Shown in pieces: positions 9,187-18,946 of a stretch of DNA of 64,000 nt (the stretch's first letter is position 1; the number at the start of each line of letters is the position of its first letter). The notes under the pieces are model-generated. The model was not told where the DNA came from. It ran no database searches and saw only the letters and a program-made list of their open reading frames with translations. The position numbers and the translations under genes are program-made. This DNA is from CAZHJK01 sp964533275. Lineage in GTDB: Bacteria > Bacillota > Clostridia > Eubacteriales > Garciellaceae. The stretch is taken from assembly GCA_964533275.1 (NCBI GenBank), contig CAZHJK010000007.1, forward strand, positions 1 through 64,000. Reading direction: 5' to 3'.

Positions 9187-10668
9187 ATGACAGAAAAAAA
9201 AATAATAAAAGAAATTGGCTGGAACTTTGATAATAGCTTTGCTTCTCTTCCAAACAAACTATTGGCAAGAGTTACCCCAATCCCAGTATCTTCACCAAAG
9301 TTAGTAATTATTAATGATAGATTAGCAAAATCCTTGGGGTTAAATTTACAAGCTTTAGAAAGTACTGATGGTATAGAAGTTCTTGCAGGCAATAAGATTC
9401 CAGAAGACGCCTTACCTCTCGCCCAAGCCTATGCCGGACACCAATTTGGTCATTTTACAATGCTAGGAGACGGTCGGGCTATGCTACTTGGAGAACAAAT
9501 TACTCCACTTGGTGAGCGTTTTGATATTCAGCTTAAGGGTTCAGGCAGGACACCATACTCCCGTGGAGGAGATGGTCGTGCAACTCTAGGACCTATGCTG
9601 CGGGAATACATTATCAGCGAATCAATGCATGGGCTTGGTATTGCTACTACACGAAGTCTAGCAATAGTAAAAACCGGAGAGAAGGTAATAAGAGAAACCG
9701 AGCTGCCCGGTGCTATCCTCACCCGGGTGGCTAGCAGTCACCTACGGGTTGGAACCTTTGAATTTCTCTATAAATGGGGTAGTATCGAAGATCTCCAGGC
9801 ACTTGCCACTTATACTATACAAAGACATTTCCCAGAGGTTAATCATGAAGAGAATCCCTATCTTTCTCTGCTTCAGAAAGTAATTAAGCGTCAGGCTGAA
9901 CTAATTGCAAAATGGCAATTAGTTGGCTTTATCCATGGAGTAATGAACACAGATAATATGGCACTTAGTGGTGAAACTATTGATTATGGTCCCTGTGCCT
10001 TTATGGATACATATAACCCAGAAATCGTATTCAGTTCCATAGATATCTATGGACGATATGCCTATAGTAATCAACCGGGAATTGCAGAGTGGAATCTTAT
10101 GAGATTTGCGGAAACCCTATTGCCTCTGCTAGATAAAAATGAAGATCAGGCAGTAAAGCTTGCCCAGGAAGCTATTTCTAATTTTTCTAATTTATATAAT
10201 TCTAATTGGCTTAAGGGGATGCGATCAAAACTTGGAATTTTCAATGAAGAATCAGATGATAAAGCCCTTATAGAAGATCTATTAAAAATTATGGAACAAC
10301 ATGGTGCAGATTATACAAATACCTTCCGTGATTTAACCCTAGACAAGATTTCAGAAAGTGACAATGATATGTATGGTTCAAAGGAATTCTCCCAATGGTA
10401 TGAATCTTGGCAGGCAAGATTAGGTAGACAAAAGGAAACAAAAACTTCATACCATGAATTAATGAAAAACAATAATCCTTCTATTATTCCCCGCAACCAC
10501 CGGGTAGAAGAGGCACTTGAAGCTGCAGTAAAGAAAGAAGACTACTGCGTAATGGAACGACTTCTTAATGTTCTTTCTAATCCCTACTCATACAGTATTG
10601 ATCAGGAAGATTACAATACTCTTCCTCCACCTACTAATCGTCCATATAAAACCTATTGCGGCACCTAA
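9187..10668 (+). CDS. selO: SelO-family protein adenylyltransferase
   Basis: YdiU/SelO pseudokinase (493 residues), a family shown to transfer AMP from ATP to Ser/Thr/Tyr of target proteins, in E. coli in connection with redox stress. Signature stretches include AYAGHQFGHFTMLGDGRA, QLKGSGRTPYSRGGDGRA and IHGVMNTDNMALSGETIDYG, the last holding the metal-binding Asn/Asp residues. The C-terminus ends YCGT, placing a Cys where the eukaryotic protein has selenocysteine. AAAAGGTGAT precedes the ATG. Single gene with its own terminator. The substrates in this organism are unknown. Confidence 0.92.
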   Translation: MTEKKIIKEIGWNFDNSFASLPNKLLARVTPIPVSSPKLVIINDRLAKSLGLNLQALESTDGIEVLAGNKIPEDALPLAQAYAGHQFGHFTMLGDGRAMLLGEQITPLGERFDIQLKGSGRTPYSRGGDGRATLGPMLREYIISESMHGLGIATTRSLAIVKTGEKVIRETELPGAILTRVASSHLRVGTFEFLYKWGSIEDLQALATYTIQRHFPEVNHEENPYLSLLQKVIKRQAELIAKWQLVGFIHGVMNTDNMALSGETIDYGPCAFMDTYNPEIVFSSIDIYGRYAYSNQPGIAEWNLMRFAETLLPLLDKNEDQAVKLAQEAISNFSNLYNSNWLKGMRSKLGIFNEESDDKALIEDLLKIMEQHGADYTNTFRDLTLDKISESDNDMYGSKEFSQWYESWQARLGRQKETKTSYHELMKNNNPSIIPRNHRVEEALEAAVKKEDYCVMERLLNVLSNPYSYSIDQEDYNTLPPPTNRPYKTYCGT

Positions 10669-10687
10669 TATATATTTCGAAAAAACA

Positions 10688-10717
10688 AAAAGGGCATTGA
10701 TACTTAAAATGCTCTTT
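10688..10717. terminator. Bidirectional terminator
   Basis: AAAAGGGCATT pairs with AATGCTCTTT (one G-U) between the convergent selO and uvsE genes; T-rich sequence follows on the plus strand. Confidence 0.65.
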
Positions 10718-10744
10718 CAATTATTCTTTTCCTACTGATATTTT

Positions 10745-11701
10745 CTATAGCTCAAAAGTAGAGGTATCTATCCAATCCCAATCTTTTCTAATCTTTTTAA
10801 TAGAATCTACTAAATCATATAGGGCAATATCCTTCTTTTTCGCTTCAATCATTATATCTATATCTTTATTCAAAGACTTACAGCTCTCTATAAAATTGAC
10901 AAAGTGATCTCCGTCTATAAAATCAGCATGTTTTCTATCCTTAGGATTATCTTTAGGGCTTGAAAAATGGAGTTTTGGAGGTAGCACTTCATTATCCCAT
11001 GTATCAAATATCTTTGGTAATATTTCTTCAATATTTTCACCATTATTATTACATATATGATGATGAACATCTAGTACCATAGGTATACCTAAGTTTTTAC
11101 ATAATTCAAGGGTTTCTAAAGCCGTAAATGATTTATCATCATTTTCTAGAATTATTTTGGATGTGATTTCCTCTGGATAGCCCATGAAATTTTCTTCAAA
11201 CCTCTTAAGTGCCTCTTCTTTACCTCCTGCAGCACTTCCCACATGAAGAACCATTTTACCCATAGGGTATCCTAAATCCTTAAATAAATTTACATGGAAC
11301 CATAGATTTCTCTTAGTGTTTTCTACCACCTTTTCATCTACACTATTTATTACATTAAATTGATCCGGATGGGTATCTACTCTCATACTATTATCTCTAA
11401 TAATATCGCCTATAAGCTTTAAATCCACATTAAAAATTTTTCTATAATCCCAACTTACATCAGGATGTGTTGCAAGGGGAATAAGAGCAGAAGTTAATCT
11501 ATAGAAATGGATATTTCTATCTACATTATATTCTAATATCTTTTTTAGATCTCTCATGTTTGAATGAGTAATAAACTTTAGTTTTTCTAACCTTTTTTCT
11601 TCAGAAGCTAATCTCTTATAGTAGGTATAAGTGACATTACTAGAAGATGTAACCTTTGGTAACTTCAAAGCTATTGCAACATATCCCAATCTCACTCTCA
11701 T
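10745..11701 (-). CDS. uvsE: UV damage endonuclease UvsE
   Basis: TIM-barrel UV damage endonuclease of about 318 residues that nicks DNA 5' of UV lesions, an alternative to UvrABC excision. Recognisable blocks are the N-terminal RLGYVAIA, RLTSALIPLATHP, the metal-site stretches VDTHPDQF, KMVLHVGSAAGGK, ILENDD and LDVHHH, and a late IMIEAKKKD. ATG 11701 is chosen because GGGTGGTG lies upstream and the product then starts MRVRLGY as in the family; the frame is open to 11725. Single gene, divergent from putP. Confidence 0.92.
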   Translation of the reverse strand: MRVRLGYVAIALKLPKVTSSSNVTYTYYKRLASEEKRLEKLKFITHSNMRDLKKILEYNVDRNIHFYRLTSALIPLATHPDVSWDYRKIFNVDLKLIGDIIRDNSMRVDTHPDQFNVINSVDEKVVENTKRNLWFHVNLFKDLGYPMGKMVLHVGSAAGGKEEALKRFEENFMGYPEEITSKIILENDDKSFTALETLELCKNLGIPMVLDVHHHICNNNGENIEEILPKIFDTWDNEVLPPKLHFSSPKDNPKDRKHADFIDGDHFVNFIESCKSLNKDIDIMIEAKKKDIALYDLVDSIKKIRKDWDWIDTSTFEL

Positions 11702-11783
11702 AAAAACACCACCCGAAAATATCATGTCATTATTATGTGTAATAATTATTAAAATAAACAGGTATAAACCTATTAATCACTTA

Positions 11784-11812
11784 TTGTAAAATTATTGGTA
11801 AAAGTATAGAAT
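11784..11812 (+). promoter_or_regulatory. Sigma-A type promoter of putP
   Basis: TTGTAA, a 17-base spacer and TAGAAT lie about 45 bases before the putP start. Confidence 0.5.
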
Positions 11813-11854
11813 ATATAGGATAATATTTTTAAATCTTAAAAAGGAGGGATACTT

Positions 11855-13417
11855 ATGACTGGAGAAAATGTGCAAATATTAATTGCAATGATATTATACA
11901 TAAGCGTTGTTATTGGTATTGGCGTATATTATGCAAAGCGTGCTAGTGAAAGCAGTGATAATTATCTTATTGGTGGTAGATCACTTGGACCATGGATAAC
12001 TGCAATGGGCGCTGAAGCATCTGATATGAGTGGTTGGCTTTTAATGGGACTACCAGGTGTTGCCTATTGGTTTGGTTTAAGTGATGCTGTATGGACCGCT
12101 TTAGGTCTTGGCATAGGAACTTATCTAAATTGGTTATTAGTCGCTAGAAGACTTCGTATATACTCACATATTGCTGGAGATTCAATTACCATTCCAGATT
12201 TTTTCAGCAATAGATATAAAGAAGATAAGAAGGTGATTATGACCATTGCTGCACTTTTCATTCTAGTATTTTTTAGTGTTTATGCTGCTAGCTGTTTTGT
12301 TACTGTAGGCAGGTTGTTTAGCGCTTTATTTGGTATGAAATACACTACTATGATGATAGCTGGAGCAATATTTGTTATTATTTATACATTTGTAGGAGGC
12401 TTCTTAGCTGAAGCTGCATCAGATTTTATGCAAGGAATAATCATGTTTTTTGCTTTAATATTCGTATTATTATTTGGTATTAATGCTGCTGGTGGTGTAT
12501 CAACCGTTATTGAAAATGCCAAGACCATTCCAGGTTTTCTTGATTTCTTTGGTATTGCACAACCAGTACTAGAAGACGGTGTTCAAAAATTAAGTGAGGC
12601 GGGCAAGCCTTTATTTGGAGAAGCAGCTAATTATGGTTTCTTAACGATAATTTCTACTCTTTCATGGGGATTAGGATACTTTGGGATGCCACAGGTTCTT
12701 ATAAAATTTATGGCTATTAGAAAATCTAGCGAACTCAAATTATCAAGAAGAATTGCCGTTATATGGGTTGCCATTTCCCTAACTGCAGCTGTATCAATAG
12801 GTATTATTGGTCGAGCCCTTTATCCTGATGCTTTTCTTATGCAAAGTCAGGCAGAAAGTATATTTATACTAATGTCTACAAATCTCTTTATTCCGATTTT
12901 TGCAGGTGTTGTTATGGCAGGTATACTTGCTGCAACCATTAGTTCATCGGATTCATATTTACTTATTGCAGCATCTGCTTTTTCAAAGAATATTTATCAG
13001 GGTATTATGAAAAAAGAGGCAAGTGATAAAGCGATATTGCGTGTATCTAGAATTACTTTAATAGTAATAGCTATCATTGCTATTATCATTGCATTAGATG
13101 AGAACAGCATCATTTTTTCAGTAGTTTCCTTTGCTTGGGCAGGTTTTGGGGCGACCTTTGGTCCGATTATGCTATTTTCCTTGTTTTGGAAAAGAACCAC
13201 TAGAAATGCAGCAATTGCCGGTATGATATCAGGTGGATCAATGGTATTTATTTGGAATCTACTTCTTAAACCCTTAGGAGGAGTATTTGCAATTTATGAA
13301 TTGTTCCCCGCCTTTGTAATTTCCTGTATTGTTATTTTCATAGTATCCTTAATATCAAAGGAACCTTCTAAAGAAATACAAGATGAATTTGAGCTTGTAA
13401 AAACATTCCAAGAATAA
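11855..13417 (+). CDS. putP: Sodium/proline symporter PutP
   Basis: Sodium:solute symporter family protein of 520 residues with about 13 membrane segments that would take up proline with Na+. The stretches EASDMSGWLLMGLPG, DSITIPDFFSNRY and the Na+-site region around SSSDSYLLIAASAFSKN match PutP closely. AAAGGAGGG precedes the ATG, a sigma-A type promoter lies upstream and a strong terminator downstream, so it is a single-gene unit. Proline is a favoured substrate of Stickland-fermenting clostridia. Related members transport other compounds, so proline is inferred from similarity. Confidence 0.88.
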   Translation: MTGENVQILIAMILYISVVIGIGVYYAKRASESSDNYLIGGRSLGPWITAMGAEASDMSGWLLMGLPGVAYWFGLSDAVWTALGLGIGTYLNWLLVARRLRIYSHIAGDSITIPDFFSNRYKEDKKVIMTIAALFILVFFSVYAASCFVTVGRLFSALFGMKYTTMMIAGAIFVIIYTFVGGFLAEAASDFMQGIIMFFALIFVLLFGINAAGGVSTVIENAKTIPGFLDFFGIAQPVLEDGVQKLSEAGKPLFGEAANYGFLTIISTLSWGLGYFGMPQVLIKFMAIRKSSELKLSRRIAVIWVAISLTAAVSIGIIGRALYPDAFLMQSQAESIFILMSTNLFIPIFAGVVMAGILAATISSSDSYLLIAASAFSKNIYQGIMKKEASDKAILRVSRITLIVIAIIAIIIALDENSIIFSVVSFAWAGFGATFGPIMLFSLFWKRTTRNAAIAGMISGGSMVFIWNLLLKPLGGVFAIYELFPAFVISCIVIFIVSLISKEPSKEIQDEFELVKTFQE

Positions 13418-13426
13418 TTTAATTAT

Positions 13427-13484
13427 AAAACCGCTGATAGATTAGTGAATGAACAAAACATTAAATCTAATCAGCGGTTTTTTA
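13427..13484. terminator. Bidirectional terminator
   Basis: AAAACCGCTGATAGATTA pairs with TAAATCTAATCAGCGGTTTT, followed by T residues, between convergent putP and the CPBP gene. Confidence 0.85.
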
Positions 13485-13527
13485 TATTTAAGAATATAAA
13501 TACAAACCAATATGTTTTATATAGCTC

Positions 13528-14205
13528 TTACAGTATTCCAAAAAGCATAAAGCCAATAGTATTAATTGCAAAGTTAGCACCTATATGTACTATCCAAGAA
13601 GTATAGATATTATTATCCTTTTCATTTAACCAATTAAATAGTAATCCTGCTACAAAAAGGCTGGTAATTAATAATGCAAATAGTAATGGAGTGAACCAAC
13701 TCTTCATTATTGCAATATGATAAAGTGAAAAAGTAGCAGCACTGAAAATATAGGCAAATCTCCTGGAAGCAAATTTTTTCAAGGATATAAAAGCAAATCC
13801 CCGAAAGAAAAACTCCTCCAATAGTGAATTAATAAAGGAAATATAAATGGCTACCATGACAAAATTATCCTTATTAACCCCAATATCATTTTGAAGCGTA
13901 CGGGTTATATTAGTAAAATCAAAATATGGTACCAGGATAAAATATGCAAATATAATTAATAAATAAACCCCTATTCCCAACAGTAAAGAAAAGACAATTC
14001 CCTTCTTATCAACTCTTAAAAGATTAATAAGTGAAATCTCCTTATTAAAGAAAGAATAACCGATGGGTAACAATAAAAACAATGTAAGCTTAATGATAGA
14101 TTTAATAGCATAATTAGGAGAAAGAACAGCATCCACCCATGTCATAATAAGACACCCTGTAATTACGATAGATACTATGTGAAAAAGACTTCTTTTATTT
14201 GTCAT
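13528..14205 (-). CDS. CPBP-family intramembrane metalloprotease
   Basis: Integral membrane protein of 225 residues with about seven membrane segments and the CPBP (CAAX protease/bacteriocin-processing) motifs EEFFFRG, FSLYH and a late HIGANFAIN. The Glu-Glu and His residues form the predicted catalytic metal site within the membrane. Bacterial members process peptides or act in bacteriocin self-immunity, but no bacteriocin gene is adjacent. GGAGAAG lies before the ATG. Single gene; substrate unknown. Confidence 0.82.
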   Translation of the reverse strand: MTNKRSLFHIVSIVITGCLIMTWVDAVLSPNYAIKSIIKLTLFLLLPIGYSFFNKEISLINLLRVDKKGIVFSLLLGIGVYLLIIFAYFILVPYFDFTNITRTLQNDIGVNKDNFVMVAIYISFINSLLEEFFFRGFAFISLKKFASRRFAYIFSAATFSLYHIAIMKSWFTPLLFALLITSLFVAGLLFNWLNEKDNNIYTSWIVHIGANFAINTIGFMLFGIL

Positions 14206-14325
14206 AATTCTTCTCCTTTATTTTAATTAAATAGGTAAAAGTCTAATAGTGATTATAAAAATTATTATATCATAATTTAAACTTATAAAAATTTTGTTTG
14301 CAGTGAATTGAATTGTGTATGTAAA

Positions 14326-14353
14326 AAACAAGAGGAATTGAAACCTCTTGTTT
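14326..14353 (-). terminator. Terminator of CocE/S15 hydrolase gene
   Basis: AAACAAGAGG pairs with CCTCTTGTTT across an eight-base loop, directly downstream of the minus-strand hydrolase; T-rich on the minus strand. Confidence 0.75.
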
Positions 14354-14367
14354 AGATAGAAAGCTTT

Positions 14368-16512
14368 TTATTTATTTGGTATTACTGGAAGCTTTACATG
14401 AGTCGGATATTGATTACCATAGTATATTCTTTGAGTTGCTATAACCATCTCTATATCCTCTGCAGGATCATTTCCTGTGTTATGGTTAGCAAATGCTAGA
14501 TTTTCTGCTCCTGAAGTCACTTGAACTCTTATTCTATGTCCCTTTTTAAATAGATTAGCAATCCTACTCATCTTAATTTCATATTTCTCTATTTTACCAG
14601 GTTCAATTAGTTCTGGTTTTTCAAATGAATTTCTGTATCTAGCTCTAATTATTCCATCTGCTAAACGAATGGAATTTCCCTCTTGATCAACATCTGTCAA
14701 TCTCACTATCCAATCTGTATCCCTAGCTGAACTTGAGGCATATAATACCGCATAGATATCTCCTGCTATCGTCATATCTTCTTCTAGGACTTGGGATGTA
14801 TAGACTAATACATCATCTCTCTTTTCAACATCCCTATAGTTTTCAGGAACGCTACACTCGTTTTCTGATACATCTATTAAATATGGGGCAGGATCTTTAG
14901 GATCAAATAAATAGTCATCTGCTTTCTGGTTTTCTTCTGGATCTTTTTTTATATAGCCATCGCCCATACTTGTTTTTGCATTTCCATTACTTCCCAAGTA
15001 ATACTCAATATATTCCACTTCTTGTGGAGGCCAGCTAGAAGACTTTTTCCATTGATTTTCTCCAACCATATAGTATTCAACTATTTCCTCTTTCTCCACT
15101 CCGTTGGGAATGTTCTTTAGAAAACGATCAAACCAACGAAGATATAAAAGATCTAAGTCATATCTCAATGCATTATTTCCAAATTGTATATTATGAATCT
15201 GCCTTGTACTATTTGCCTGATGATACCAGGGTCCAAGAATAAGTTTTTGATTTTTACGTTTATTCTTTTTAACCATTTCCCAAGCTTGAGTTGTTCCTGC
15301 TCCATCGTCATCATACCATCCTGAAATAATCAATGAAGGTACATCTATATTTTCACCATAAAGACTCCAATCAGCCCTCTTCCAGAATTCATCATTGTCA
15401 GGATGCTTCATCCATTCATTCCAAAAATGAACATCCTTCCCAAGTGCCCTCTTAGGAATATCCTTAATAGGTCTTATACTTAAAACTTCATCCCAATCAT
15501 CTCGACATAAAGCCTCAGTATTAATTCTCTGGTCAGACATCATAAAAGCCCAGGCAAGTGTACCTGACATCACAGGTCCTCCCTTTCTTGGAAGATCCAC
15601 AAATGGACTACCTGCTGTAACCAAACTAACCATTGCCTTTAAATGTGGATTACCTTTAGCCGCTGCTGCCCATTGAACATATCCTCCATAGGAAGCACCT
15701 ATCATTCCCACATTTCCATCAGACCAGGGTTGATTAGCTATCCAGTTTAATGTATCATTTCCATCATCAATCTCATAGTTAAAAGGGACCCATTCTCCTT
15801 CAGAATCTTCACGTCCCCTTGTGTCTTGTGATACAAGAGCATACCCCCTCTGTACAAAACGCAATTCAACCTCTCCAAAATTAACCCGTCCGTATGGCGT
15901 CCTTACTAGTATAGTGGGTACCTTCTCCCCTACATCCATATTTGATGGCAGCCATACTTCTGTGGATAATTTTATACCATCTTCTGTGGTAATGAAAAAT
16001 TCCCCTAGATGATTTATAGCATGTTCAGCCTTTGAAAGGGTTGCATCACTCCAAAGTTTTAATGGAGTAAAACCCTCAAATCCAGGTTCAACAAGTATAA
16101 TACAGCCATCCCTTCTGGTCAATATAAATCCAACAACCTTATTCTCTATAATTACCAGATCAACGGGGAATTTTTCTTCCATTCGTGCAAATATCCATGC
16201 TTCACTTTTTACTCCCTCGATAGTATCTTCCATTTTCAAATAGCGTTGATAGTGTTGTCCCGAATTCAGATAGACATCATCTGACTCATTCCAGTTTATT
16301 TTGTGAAGCTCATCATAAATACTCCAAATCTTCTTCAGGGGCATATTGTACTTTTCTTCATCTTCATTTAAATCGTCAAATGAAGTCCATTTGTTAGTGT
16401 AGATATCTCTTTTACTATGGGTGAGTCCTTCTCTTTTAAAAATTATTTCTGCTGTATGTATTCCATACTCATAATAGTAGAATTTTTTTTCCAAGAAATT
16501 TAATTCTTTCAT
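14368..16512 (-). CDS. CocE/NonD (S15) family hydrolase
   Basis: Large serine hydrolase (about 714 residues) of the X-Pro dipeptidyl-peptidase/cocaine esterase group. About residues 1-165 form an unusual N-terminal extension; the alpha/beta-hydrolase core follows, with the nucleophile elbow GASYGG, and the C-terminal jelly-roll domain (PepX_C-like) ends near IRVQVTSGAENLAFANHNTG. No signal peptide is seen, so it is probably cytoplasmic and may cleave proline-containing peptides or ester/amide bonds. AGGGTGG favours ATG 16512 over 16530. A separate hairpin terminates the gene. Substrate not decided. Confidence 0.82.
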   Translation of the reverse strand: MKELNFLEKKFYYYEYGIHTAEIIFKREGLTHSKRDIYTNKWTSFDDLNEDEEKYNMPLKKIWSIYDELHKINWNESDDVYLNSGQHYQRYLKMEDTIEGVKSEAWIFARMEEKFPVDLVIIENKVVGFILTRRDGCIILVEPGFEGFTPLKLWSDATLSKAEHAINHLGEFFITTEDGIKLSTEVWLPSNMDVGEKVPTILVRTPYGRVNFGEVELRFVQRGYALVSQDTRGREDSEGEWVPFNYEIDDGNDTLNWIANQPWSDGNVGMIGASYGGYVQWAAAAKGNPHLKAMVSLVTAGSPFVDLPRKGGPVMSGTLAWAFMMSDQRINTEALCRDDWDEVLSIRPIKDIPKRALGKDVHFWNEWMKHPDNDEFWKRADWSLYGENIDVPSLIISGWYDDDGAGTTQAWEMVKKNKRKNQKLILGPWYHQANSTRQIHNIQFGNNALRYDLDLLYLRWFDRFLKNIPNGVEKEEIVEYYMVGENQWKKSSSWPPQEVEYIEYYLGSNGNAKTSMGDGYIKKDPEENQKADDYLFDPKDPAPYLIDVSENECSVPENYRDVEKRDDVLVYTSQVLEEDMTIAGDIYAVLYASSSARDTDWIVRLTDVDQEGNSIRLADGIIRARYRNSFEKPELIEPGKIEKYEIKMSRIANLFKKGHRIRVQVTSGAENLAFANHNTGNDPAEDIEMVIATQRIYYGNQYPTHVKLPVIPNK

Positions 16513-16594
16513 AATTAATCCACCCTTCAATATTTTCTCTATACATTAAAATATACTCTAACGCTTTATATTATAACAACTTATATTATAAAAC

Positions 16595-16620
16595 AGGTGG
16601 ACGGTTTTACTCGCCCACCT
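16595..16620 (-). terminator. Hairpin after DUF819 gene
   Basis: AGGTGGACG can pair with CGCCCACCT apart from one mismatch; it lies just downstream of the dipeptidase-DUF819 operon. The T-tract is weak. Confidence 0.5.
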
Positions 16621-16658
16621 AAGTATTACTTAAGCAATTTATTATCTTATTATATTCA

Positions 16659-17819
16659 TTAAGCCCCTATTAATCCTTTTATTAAATACGCTACACCTAT
16701 TCCCACATAATTTCCTAAAGCCATGCCTAGGGAACCAAGTATTACTGCAGTACTTACAATTGACTTCCATTTTGCTGAACCAGAAACTACTGCTGCACTT
16801 GTCCCATCTGCAATAGATGCAATTATAGATATAAGTACATATTGATATTTTATTTTAAACACCCTACATAATACCAAATGTAGTATAAAAGAAGTAATAA
16901 TTATAACAGAACAATATAAGGTAATCATTGGAGCTGTACTTACAAAAGCCTTAATATCGATGGTTAAACCTATTATTACAAGGAAGAACATTGCGATAAA
17001 TATTCCTAAATCTGTATTACCCTTTATCTCTCTTACCGGTTTAAATTGTGCTAGGATTATAGCAAGGGTTGTTACGGAGATTATTCTCACAGCACTTGCT
17101 ACTAATTCGGAAAACTGAGAAGCTAGCATAGTTGAAATCGCTGTAACTGCAAATGCTATTGCAAATAGTAACGCTATATCTTGAACAGACCATTTTTGCT
17201 TTGCAAAAAGTTCAACTTGCTCACCTGAATTTAATTCCTCTTCAGTTAAACTGTATGGCCAGAATTTTTTAAATCCTTTCCATTTTACAATAAATGCAGG
17301 AATAGCAAATAAAATTATCATGGCTGGGATACCTACAACATAGTCTGCAGCATTAGCTCCAGCAAGAGTTGTGGGAGTAGCATTTAACCCTGTTGCAATT
17401 GCTGTTAAATTGGAACTGCCACCTGTATAGGTTCCTATAAACATACCCGCTAACTTCCATCCTTCTGGAATCTTAGGTGCGAAGTATAACCCAGCTATAA
17501 TTGACACAATGGATACGCTAAGTACCGCAAATAACATAGCTAACAATGGTTGCTTTGCTAATTTTAACCACTTTTTTAAATCCACATTTAATAACATCAT
17601 TGTTAATGATAATGGAATAGCATACTCAAAGAATACACCGTAAACATCATGCCAGAAAGGAAGAATTTTTAAATTGGATAGTAAAATACCTAAAATAACG
17701 CTAAATAGTGCGGGGCCAGCCCAACTAGCCCATTTATATCTTTGTATGAAAAATGCTAGTGCTACAGTTACTGCCATTATAGCCAATACTGCTACTTCAC
17801 TTGAAAACAGTGTGTTCAT
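16659..17819 (-). CDS. DUF819-family membrane protein (YjcL-like)
   Basis: Integral membrane protein of 386 residues with about ten hydrophobic segments. The stretch FIGTYTGGSSNLTAIATGLN is characteristic of the DUF819/YjcL family, likely carriers of unknown substrate. Its ATG overlaps the stop of the upstream dipeptidase gene by four bases (ATGA), so the two are translationally coupled. This suggests that it imports or exports a dipeptide or an amino acid related to the dipeptidase reaction; that is an inference from context only. Confidence 0.8.
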   Translation of the reverse strand: MNTLFSSEVAVLAIMAVTVALAFFIQRYKWASWAGPALFSVILGILLSNLKILPFWHDVYGVFFEYAIPLSLTMMLLNVDLKKWLKLAKQPLLAMLFAVLSVSIVSIIAGLYFAPKIPEGWKLAGMFIGTYTGGSSNLTAIATGLNATPTTLAGANAADYVVGIPAMIILFAIPAFIVKWKGFKKFWPYSLTEEELNSGEQVELFAKQKWSVQDIALLFAIAFAVTAISTMLASQFSELVASAVRIISVTTLAIILAQFKPVREIKGNTDLGIFIAMFFLVIIGLTIDIKAFVSTAPMITLYCSVIIITSFILHLVLCRVFKIKYQYVLISIIASIADGTSAAVVSGSAKWKSIVSTAVILGSLGMALGNYVGIGVAYLIKGLIGA

Positions 17820-18847
17820 TTTAATACCTCCTCGTATACTCTTAGAAAATTTTTACCTAGAATTAACTCTATTTCCATATCACTATACCCTCTTTTTATA
17901 AGCCCCTCAGTAAATTGTGGAATGTTTTTATGACCTTTTAAAACATCAAAGGTTTTCCTTGGTATCATTGCAAGATTCTCTGGGGATAAATATTTCATAA
18001 AATCATCGCAAAAATCAAAACCTAAACCCACATGTTTTACTCCTACCAGATTTTTAATATGATCCACATGATCTAATAGGTGTTTGACATCACCATCTTC
18101 ATCTTTATAAGAAGTAAACATATTAGATGCATTCATTCCTATAACTCCATTTTTAGATGCAATTGCTTTAATTTGTTCGTCAGATAAATTTCTCATGGAA
18201 TCAACTACTGATCTACAATTTGAATGAGATGCTATAATTGGTCTTTGAGCTATTTCCATTACATCCCAAAAGCCTTCATCGTTTATATGACTTACATCTA
18301 TAAACATACCCATATCTTCAGCTGCTTCTATAAGTTTAACGCCAAATTCTGAAAGTCCCCCCTTTTTGCCTTCATGAACCTTAGCAAAATGACTTCCATC
18401 TGCTGCATAATTTCTCCTACTCCAAGTAAGCCCAACAATCCTTACTCCTAGTTCATAAAAGACTCTTAAGAGACTTAAATCATTATATAAAGGTTCAACC
18501 CCTTCAAAAGATAGAATAAACCCGACCTTACCCCGTGATTTAGCCTCTAATACATCAGCATAGCTTTTACAAATCATTATTTTGTCAGGTGATTCGCTAA
18601 CCTCTTGATATAATGCACTCACCTGATTAAGAGCTTTTCTAAGTCCCATCTCTGGTAGGAAGCTTCCATCTACAAATATAGATGCCACAATAATATCTAC
18701 TCCACCCTCTAAAAAACTTGGTAAATGATCCACTTCTATTACCTTACTGCGACCTCTTTCTCTTTGCATAGTCACATCCATAAGGATGTCAAAGTGAGCA
18801 TCCACAATGATGGAATTTTTATGAATTGCATTTACATGGTTCTTCAT
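17816..18847 (-). CDS. Membrane dipeptidase family (M19)
   Basis: Zinc-dependent M19 dipeptidase of about 343 residues, related to renal dipeptidase, which hydrolyses dipeptides, in some members with a D-residue at the C-terminus. The metal ligands are visible as VDAHFD near the start, EGVEPL for the bridging Glu, DVSHIN and ASHSNCR, and a final GFDFCDD. No signal peptide is seen, so it is probably cytoplasmic. GAAGGAGAC favours ATG 18847 over a GTG at 18874. First gene of a two-gene operon with DUF819; phased palindromes lie immediately upstream. Confidence 0.88.
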   Translation of the reverse strand: MKNHVNAIHKNSIIVDAHFDILMDVTMQRERGRSKVIEVDHLPSFLEGGVDIIVASIFVDGSFLPEMGLRKALNQVSALYQEVSESPDKIMICKSYADVLEAKSRGKVGFILSFEGVEPLYNDLSLLRVFYELGVRIVGLTWSRRNYAADGSHFAKVHEGKKGGLSEFGVKLIEAAEDMGMFIDVSHINDEGFWDVMEIAQRPIIASHSNCRSVVDSMRNLSDEQIKAIASKNGVIGMNASNMFTSYKDEDGDVKHLLDHVDHIKNLVGVKHVGLGFDFCDDFMKYLSPENLAMIPRKTFDVLKGHKNIPQFTEGLIKRGYSDMEIELILGKNFLRVYEEVLK

Positions 18848-18889
18848 AATGTCTCCTTCTATAATTACAAACACCTCCTAATCTAGATT

Positions 18890-18946
18890 TTAACTATTGC
18901 TCACAAAAAATTAACTAATAGTTAATTAAACTTAACTATTAGTTAA
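18890..18946 (-). promoter_or_regulatory. Three phased operator-like sites
   Basis: TTAACTATTG (18890), TTAACTAATAGTTAA (18911) and TTAACTATTAGTTAA (18932) start exactly 21 bp apart. The last two are near-perfect palindromes; the first is a half-site. They lie 43-100 bases upstream of the dipeptidase ATG, so they probably bind a regulator of that operon; the nearby XRE-cupin protein is a candidate. Confidence 0.5.
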
